From Paulinella micropora (Eukaryota > Cercozoa > Imbricatea > Euglyphida), in contig BJOX01000128.1 of the NCBI GenBank assembly GCA_009731375.1, positions 178,707 to 208,277 of the forward strand: 29,571 nt of DNA, given 5' to 3'. Positions 1-29,571 of the stretch are shown piece by piece. How positions within the stretch are numbered: the stretch's first letter is position 1; every line of letters starts with the position of its first letter. A program made the position numbers and the translations under genes. The notes below the pieces were generated by a model that saw only the letters and a program-made list of their open reading frames with translations, made no database searches and was not told the DNA's origin.

Positions 1-170
1 TTATGGAACGAGCCCTGGCCCCGCCTGGTACTAGGGAGCTTTGGTATCGCCTGTATCAGTCCCTTCCGTGCAAACATCACGGCTTAGCTGGGCATCGGGT
101 CAATACTTTACAGACTTCCTTGGTTGACGAAATCAGAAGCTCCTTTTTTCTGACATTAGTCGATATCTCA
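1..170 (+). repeat. Interspersed repeat R1, copy 1 (cut by window start)
   Basis: Matches copies at 1994-2258 and 20746-21008 from tggaacgagccctggcc onward. It ends at cgatatctcatc and passes straight into (TCTA)n. No transposon family recognised. Confidence 0.85.
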
Positions 171-284
171 TCTATCTATCTATCTATATGTCTATCCATC
201 TATCTATTGTGCGGAAGATGAGGACCCCGAGGAGATGGAGAGGTCTATCTATCTCTCTATCTATCTATCTATCTATGCATCCAG

Positions 285-339
<55 letters not shown>

Positions 340-341
340 AG

Positions 342-24475
<24,134 letters not shown>

Positions 24476-25956
24476 GGTTGAACTGCGACAGTGCCCGCTG
24501 TACGGAAGTTGTACTCTATCAGGCAGAAAGAAATTATTGGCGGTATTCAAGTGGCTAAATCCCCAAACTTGAAGAGGCGACGCGTGGTGCATTTGACGAG
24601 CACATGACAAACGTAAACCCTCGAGGCGTGTGTCCGAAAGGAACAACAGCCCGTCCCAAAAAAACAACAGCCCGACTTTCTAAAGAATGAAATCTTTTCT
24701 TCGAATGGTGACGAAAAAAAGACCGAGATGAATCGTGTTGGGACCTATTAGGAAGACAAAAGACTTGTAAGATGCCAAGCTATGCCTCAAGAAAATGAAG
24801 AGCTCACTGTTGGAAAGCTCTTTGTCCTGGAGCTTTCACATGCTGCTTCAGTTTTGTCGTCACTTCGATTGGTGAACGATGCAATCAAAGTTTGCGAGTT
24901 TTGTTTCTTGAATGCGCGCGATATTTTATTTGTGCAGGTCAGGTCCGGCACTGCTGCTCAAGCCGGGCCGGGCAGCAGCGCCGGGCCGGGCCGACATGCT
25001 GGCTGGAAGTCAACAAACCGAGGCTACTAAGGATCATGAGTCTTGCATGGCTTATGCTTGGGACCCCATTCAAGCGCACCGCACTGACTCTTACTCGCCA
25101 TGATATGTGGATCAAGTTTAGAAAAATGTTGATATTAGTATCTTTATGTAATAATGATATTAATATTATATATTGTACTTACCTAGTTTTAGTCGAATGC
25201 AATTTTTGTGGCATCCAGTTTGTGTGTGAATTTATTTACAGATTCGTGACAGTGATAATTAAACTCAGCTTTATTAATGTTATTAATGCAGTCCATTTTA
25301 GTACTTGTTCTGGTACTGGTGGCACCAGCTTTTACCATTACCATTTTTACCCATATCCGTCCGTTACATGGGTCAATTTTTGACGGTACATCTTTTTTGA
25401 CTTCGGTCACGAGTCAAGTTGGACTGGCGGGAACTTCTGTCCTCATTATTGTTAAATTCTTCGTTCTGTGAAGTCAACGACCGGTAAGAGGGGACGCCGG
25501 ACGCCCCGGTTCAAGACGGAAGCACTGATAGCGGAGGCATTTGTCCATTGAAGAAGGCGAACATCAGTACTGAAGCTAGGGCGAACAAAGAAAGAAAAAG
25601 GCACTGTCAGACTACAGGGAGAAGTGGTATATTATATATATATATATATATATATTAATTAATATATATGCTAAAGTCACTGCATCGGGTCTCTGTATAA
25701 CTTTAAACTGTGCCTGCCTACTTAGATAAGAATTTTAATCAATGTGTTAAACTCATAGTAAAATCAAGTATTAAAATGATGAACAAAGGTAAAAATACAT
25801 AAATATTAATGATAGTAGTAAAACACAAGAAAAAAAATTGAAACCAAAAATAACAAGACGATTTTTTTCAACTTTTTGTTTAATAACACGTCACTTACCA
25901 TTTTTTGTTTTTCTGTCTCTTCCATTTTATCTGCAGTCTGCTTCCGAGAGCGAGAG

Positions 25957-26012
<56 letters not shown>

Positions 26013-26067
26013 GAGAGAAAAGAGATTCCATCAGAATTTAAACCGACCTGCTAGTTTGTATTCACAG
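24476..26067 (+). other. 3' flank of the SH3 gene, no convincing gene
   Basis: About 1.6 kb of mixed DNA. It contains a GC-rich patch with repeated GCCGGGCC (24965-25000), ATG-initiated open frames of 82 codons (24782-25030) and 64 codons (25277-25471, hydrophobic N-terminus) that I do not recognise, an (AT)n at 25630-25655, and (GA)n at 25962-26017. A strong acceptor-like ttttatctgcag sits at 25925-25936 with no donor after it. I saw no clear AATAAA after the SH3 stop. Confidence 0.5.
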
Positions 26068-26260
26068 TACACGAAAAGGCCAAAGTATTTTGTGGGATTC
26101 AATTCAAACGAACGCCCACTGGCCTTCTCGTTCACCAGCGTGCATACACTCGTAGCCTCTTGGATGATCATGGCTTCTCACAAGCCAACCCTGTGCCTAC
26201 TCCGGCCACCGTCCAAGAGCCGACTGCAGCCGCTGTAGTTTCGAGTACTTACAACTAATT
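26068..26260 (+). pseudogene. Ty1/copia reverse-transcriptase fragment
   Basis: One frame reads KVFCGIQFKRTPTGLLVHQR, then AYTRSLLDDHGFSQANPVPT and P, ending at TAA. This is the copia RT pattern (YFLGIxf....G..l.Q..Y...lL..f.m....pv.TP). Just upstream the neighbouring frame gives KYFVGF, suggesting a frameshift. Only about 60 codons remain, close to the H2A 3' end. Recognised from memory of the family. Confidence 0.72.
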
Positions 26261-26326
26261 GAATGGCATCACAAGCTCACTGTCCAAAAAACAAGGGAGA
26301 AGGGAGTAATCTCTTTGGATTGAGGG

Positions 26327-26343
26327 TGCGAATTATATTCGCA
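26327..26343 (-). terminator. Histone-type 3' hairpin of H2A
   Basis: Reads TGCGAATATAATTCGCA on the minus strand: a 7-bp stem with a 3-nt loop, followed by CCC, 55 nt after the H2A stop. Upstream is AAACGAAAAACC, as in H2B; downstream is a purine-rich CCAAAGAGAT. It probably serves 3'-end formation of replication-type histone mRNA (inference). Confidence 0.75.
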
Positions 26344-26398
26344 ATTTTGATTTGTTTGGTTTTTCGTTTCAGCACTCTCAAGTGGCGAGAATGAGAAT

Positions 26399-26905
26399 TT
26401 AGGCCTTGGGTTCCTCGGCAGCAGGCTCGGCAGCCTTCTCCTTCTTAGAGGCTTTCTTTGCCTTCTTGGCAGCCTTGGCCTTCTTGGGCTTGGGGGTAGC
26501 ACCCTCCTTGGCGGGTTTCTTCTTGGGCAGGAGCACCGAGTGGATGTTGGGCAAGACACCGCCGGAAGCGATGGTCACACCACCCAGGAGCATGTTCAAC
26601 TCTTCATCGTTGCGGACTGCAAGCTGCATGTGGCGGGGGCTGATACGGGTGCGCTTGTTGTCACGAGCAGCGTTGCCAGCCAACTCCAAAATCTCAGCAG
26701 TCAAGTACTCGAGGACGGCGGCCATGTAGACGGGGGCACCTCCACCCACACGGGCAGCATATCGGCCCTTGCGGAGAAAGCGGGACACACGGCCCACAGG
26801 GAACTGCAGACCAGCGCGGCTGGAGCGGGACACCTGTTTGCCGCCTCCGGCCTTGCCCTTTCCACGGCCACCCTTGCCTTTACCAGAGCCAGCAGGAGCA
26901 GACAT
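26399..26905 (-). CDS. Histone H2A with a long basic C-terminal tail
   Basis: 168 residues, intronless. It pairs with H2B in the nucleosome. The fold is complete from about residue 27: [68 protein letters not shown]. The acidic-patch residues are kept (Glu66, Glu71, Glu74, Asp100, Glu101, Glu102). Usual H2A proteins end shortly after LLPKK; here a further 40 residues of Lys/Ala/Pro, then [10 protein letters not shown], give an H1-like tail. There is no SQ(E/D)-phi motif, so it is not H2A.X. The start ATG at 26905 is the only one before the conserved N-tail. It is divergent to H2B with 299 bp between the start codons. Confidence 0.97.
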   Translation of the reverse strand: MSAPAGSGKGKGGRGKGKAGGGKQVSRSSRAGLQFPVGRVSRFLRKGRYAARVGGGAPVYMAAVLEYLTAEILELAGNAARDNKRTRISPRHMQLAVRNDEELNMLLGGVTIASGGVLPNIHSVLLPKKKPAKEGATPKPKKAKAAKKAKKASKKEKAAEPAAEEPKA

Positions 26906-27204
26906 TATCCTTCTTTGAAAAGTTGGGAATTATGAAGACTGGCGAGAGTCGTTGAAGACAGTTTGAACGAGATTTGTCCTGAACCTGTCGATGCATATTT
27001 CGCAAGTATCATTTCATATTTTATCAGAATCAAATTGTCCTGAGCTGAAATTACTGCATTTTTCTCCAGTTTCATTGCCTGTTTCTTCTGCATCAATTTT
27101 ATTTCGTCCGAATCGTCTTTTTATTCAGGCCAATCGAATTCTTTTCAAAAATGGTGTGTTCTTGAGAGTGGTCGTCAAAATTCTCTGTTCTTGAGAGAGT
27201 GAAA
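26906..27204. promoter_or_regulatory. Shared bidirectional H2A/H2B promoter region
   Basis: 299 bp between two divergent start codons, a classic arrangement for co-regulated histone pairs. It contains CCAAT at 27130-27134 (H2B side) and an octamer-like ATGCATATTT at 26991-27000. The phrase GTTCTTGAGAG occurs twice before H2B (27158 and 27187). No clear TATA box was assigned. Confidence 0.7.
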
Positions 27205-27588
27205 ATGCCCCCTAAGACCGCCAAGAAGTCCGTCGGTGCCAAAGGCTCCAAGGCCCCCGCCAAGGCTGCCAAGACCCCTGGCAAGGGTGGCAAGCGCAAG
27301 GGCAAGAGAACCGAGACCTACTCCACCTACGTCTACAAGGTGCTCAAGCAGGTTCACCCTGACACTGGTATCTCCCGCAAGGCCATGTCTATCATGAACT
27401 CCTTCATCAACGATGTGTTCGAGCGCATTGCTGGCGAGGCTGGTCGTCTGTGCCGCTACAACAAGAAGGCAACCCTGTCGTCCCGAGAGATCCAGACTGC
27501 CTCCCGTCTGATTCTCCCAGGAGAACTGGCCAAGCATGCCGTGTCGGAGGGTACTAAGGCCGTCACCAAGTACACCAGCTCCAAGTAA
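27205..27588 (+). CDS. Histone H2B
   Basis: 127 residues, intronless. Lys/Ala/Pro-rich N-tail (1-35), then the complete H2B fold: [80 protein letters not shown], ending TKYTSSK with the conserved C-terminal Lys used for ubiquitination in other species. [12 protein letters not shown] and IQTAS differ from animal H2B. The start is the ATG at 27205; a GTG two codons upstream is not needed. Its last 76 codons and 3' UTR are duplicated immediately downstream. Confidence 0.98.
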   Translation: MPPKTAKKSVGAKGSKAPAKAAKTPGKGGKRKGKRTETYSTYVYKVLKQVHPDTGISRKAMSIMNSFINDVFERIAGEAGRLCRYNKKATLSSREIQTASRLILPGELAKHAVSEGTKAVTKYTSSK

Positions 27589-27644
27589 ATTCTATGATTT
27601 ACTTTGTGTTTCCGTGTGAACAAAAACGAAAAACCGAAACGAAC

Positions 27645-27661
27645 TGCGATATAATATCGCA
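27645..27661 (+). terminator. Histone-type 3' hairpin of H2B
   Basis: TGCGATATAATATCGCA: 7-bp stem, TAA loop, followed by CCAGAACTGAAAGAAAT, 56 nt after the stop. ACCA follows the inner 6-bp stem as in animal histone mRNAs, and GAAAGAAAT resembles the purine-rich downstream element bound by U7 snRNA. The stem sequence itself is not the animal consensus. Confidence 0.78.
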
Positions 27662-27700
27662 CCAGAACTGAAAGAAATTTTACTTTGCAGCGGAAAAGTT

Positions 27701-28036
27701 ACACTGGTATCTCCCGCAAGGCCATGTCTATCATGAACTCCTTCATCAACGATGTGTTCGAGCGCATTGCTGGCGAGGCTGGTCGTCTGTGCCGCTACAA
27801 CAAGGCAACCCTGTCGTCCCGAGAGATCCAGACTGCCTCCCGTCTGATTCTCCCAGGAGAACTGGCCAAGCATGCCGTGTCGGAGGGTACTAAGGCCGTC
27901 ACCAAGTACACCAGCTCCAAGTAAATTCTTTGATTTACTTTGTTTTTCCGTGTGAACAAAAACGAAAAACCGAAACAAACTGCGATATAATATCGCACCA
28001 GAACTGAAAGAAATTTTACTTTGCAGCGGAAAAGTT
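27701..28036 (+). pseudogene. H2B 3'-half tandem duplicate, no N-terminus
   Basis: A direct head-to-tail duplicate of 27362-27700 (339 bp, here 336). It carries H2B from ...TGISRKAM to the stop at 27922-27924, plus the 3' UTR and hairpin. One in-frame AAG is missing (YNKKAT becomes YNKAT), and a few single-base changes lie in the 3' UTR. The first in-frame ATG (27724) would give 67 residues without the tail and first helices. It has no promoter of its own. Confidence 0.93.
27981..27997 (+). terminator. Duplicated H2B 3' hairpin
   Basis: Identical 17-nt hairpin at the same 56-nt distance after the duplicate's stop codon. Confidence 0.75.
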
Positions 28037-28409
28037 GTAACTATTTTTGCCTGCACCCCCCCCCTCTCACTCGCTCTCTCTCAGGCTCTGCACAAGTCGC
28101 AAGCACCGGGTTTTTGTATTAGAGTAACAGATTCACTCATCCACACAGTGGCAATTGTATCGTGGAAAGTAGGCCATTTTACTGAAATATGTATGCTACG
28201 AAAGTTGACAGGATATTAATAACAAAATCGTCGAACACTATAAATGTTTCCTCCATAAATATTTTTATGTACGAAAATGCGAACGCGCTCTTAACAGTAT
28301 ATATAGCAAGGAAGCTGAAAGATATATGTTCAGATTTATTTATTTTTAGCGCACTTTTAATAAGAGAATACTAGTAGGCCTGAATAAGTGAGAAGCGTAC
28401 CGGTAAGAG
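28037..28409 (+). other. AT-rich intergenic DNA
   Basis: No coding, RNA or repeat signal recognised apart from a short C tract and (TC)n at 28055-28085. Confidence 0.5.
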
Positions 28410-28750
28410 GAAAATTGAAGTGGTATTAATATCAAGAGATTAAAAAAGAGAACAATGTCCACGGTAATATAAAAAAGAGCAGTCACAATTTCAAGTCATG
28501 CAGAGATCGGACGAAGTTTAACGTCATGCCCAGGTTTTTTCTTTCTTTCTTTTTGTTTTCTTTTTCTTTCCCCACTAACTTATCACCAGTACTGAAAAGA
28601 ATTTTAATGATTATTCCTACAGTATTAAACTGTTGTCGTACATTAAAATACGCAAGTGATACGTGTACAAACAATTTTTTTTCGAGTCCCGCCACAAACC
28701 TACCGTAAAAGTTTTGAAAAAATATCAATCAGTAGTAAGTATTTATTATT

Positions 28751-28834
<84 letters not shown>

Positions 28835-28897
28835 CTTGAAAAAAAAATACTTTAATACATTAATCATTAAAGATTCCAAGTGACTGAAAAAAAAATA
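28410..28897 (+). repeat. Duplicated AT-rich block, first copy
   Basis: Shares TTTCAAGTCATGCAGA, GAAGTTTAACGTCATGCCC, TTAAACTGTTGTCGTACAT and CCGTAAAAGTTTTGAAAAAA, in the same order, with 29022-29419. It contains (AAT)n at 28749-28832. Confidence 0.88.
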
Positions 28898-29021
28898 TAT
28901 TAATAATATAAAATAAAATAATTTTTTTTTTTTTTTTTTTTTTAATTTTTAATTTTTTTTTTGACAGTAAGCAAGGTTTAATGAGGAAAGAAAACGATGA
29001 AACACAAAGAANNNNNNNNNN

Positions 29022-29419
29022 GAAAATTTTGAAGTGGTATCAAGAGATTAAAAAAGAGCAGTCACAGTTTCAAGTCATGCAGACCGGACGAAGTTTAACG
29101 TCATGCCCGGTTTTTTTTCTTTCTTTCTTTCTTTCTTTCTTTTTTTCTTTTTTTTTCCCAACTTATTACTAGTACTGAAAAGAATTTTAATGATTATTCC
29201 TACATTATTAAACTGTTGTCGTACATAGACGTGTACCGTCCAAATTTTTTTTTTCAATTTTTTCCCCCCCACAAACCTGCCGTAAAAGTTTTGAAAAAAT
29301 ATTGATATTTATTAATATTATAAAAAAATTTTAAAAAATAAAAAAATAATAAAAATAATTAAAAAAGTTTACTACAATACATTAATCATTAAAGATTCCA
29401 AGTGACTGAAAAAAAAATA
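29022..29419 (+). repeat. Duplicated AT-rich block, second copy
   Basis: A direct repeat of 28410-28897 with many small indels, starting right after a 10-N gap (29012-29021). Confidence 0.88.
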
Positions 29420-29533
29420 AAAAAAATAAAATAAAATAAAATAAAATAAAATAAAATAATAATAATAATAATAAAAAGAAAGGGAGAGAGAGAGGGAGAG
29501 AGAGAGAGAGGGGGGGGGGGGGGGGGGGGGAGG

Positions 29534-29571
<38 letters not shown>
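29420..29571 (+). repeat. (AAAAT)n, (AAT)n, (GA)n and a G tract
   Basis: A pentanucleotide and AAT repeat, (GA)n, an uninterrupted G run of about 20 at 29511-29530, then (GA)n to the window end. Confidence 0.93.

Noticed and set aside
24782-25030. 82-codon open frame as a gene
   Set aside because: No recognised family, an abrupt GC-rich low-complexity end and no supporting context; kept only as a note in the intergenic entry.
25277-25471. 64-codon open frame with a hydrophobic N-terminus
   Set aside because: Hydrophobic runs are common in T-rich DNA; no cleavage-site or family evidence.
27199-27204. GTG start two codons upstream of H2B
   Set aside because: Eukaryotic initiation uses ATG; the ATG at 27205 begins the usual MPPK-type H2B N-terminus.
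26540-27537. Long frames antisense to H2A and H2B
   Set aside because: Shadows of GC-biased third positions in the histone genes.

Overview
The window is nuclear DNA from an intron-bearing eukaryote whose lineage I cannot fix. It carries spliceosomal introns, an intronless divergent H2A/H2B pair, Tc1/mariner, Ty1/copia and non-LTR retrotransposon debris, and an extreme load of 2-5 bp microsatellites. Neither histone has the canonical animal sequence. H2A reads [18 protein letters not shown] near the end of its fold and carries a 40-residue Lys/Ala tail, and H2B has [18 protein letters not shown]. These look more like protist or algal histones than animal ones. Nine N gaps interrupt the assembly, several of them beside homopolymer tracts.

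Positions 342-24475 (+): I read most of the window as one gene made of at least 19 very small exons (26-157 nt). They lie in introns that are almost entirely microsatellite. The exons were found by hand from AG/GT borders. Their phases agree at all 18 junctions, the lengths sum to 1308 nt (436 codons), and the single open frame ends in TGA at 24473-24475. The product (435 residues visible, N-terminus probably upstream) has an acidic start, an unrecognised region, an Ala/Ser/Pro linker, a charged helical or coiled-coil segment, a PPPPP motif, a Ser/Asp/Glu stretch, and a C-terminal SH3 domain split over the last three exons. Around many exons lie arrays of truncated exon copies, each joined to microsatellite. 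Upstream copies keep the acceptor and the exon's 5' part; downstream copies keep the exon's 3' part and the donor. This microsatellite-driven duplication of exon edges is the most unusual thing in the window.

Inserted in the introns are two near-complete but non-autonomous Tc1/mariner elements (7412-8408, 21768-22691), a solo left end of the same family (21056-21101), an inverted-repeat MITE (5730-5972), three copies of a roughly 265-bp repeat that ends in (TCTA)n (1-170, 1994-2258, 20746-21008), and the 3' ends of two non-LTR elements (11741-12156, about 21101-21767).

Positions 24476-29571: after the SH3 gene comes about 1.6 kb with no convincing gene and then a Ty1/copia reverse-transcriptase fragment. 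Next are H2A (-, 26399-26905) and H2B (+, 27205-27588), which share a 299-bp promoter region. A direct tandem duplication of the H2B 3' half gives a headless H2B pseudogene. Both histone genes carry the same type of 17-nt hairpin, 55-56 nt after the stop codon. Its stem differs by paired changes between the genes, and its sequence is not the canonical animal histone stem-loop. The last 1.2 kb is AT-rich and internally duplicated.
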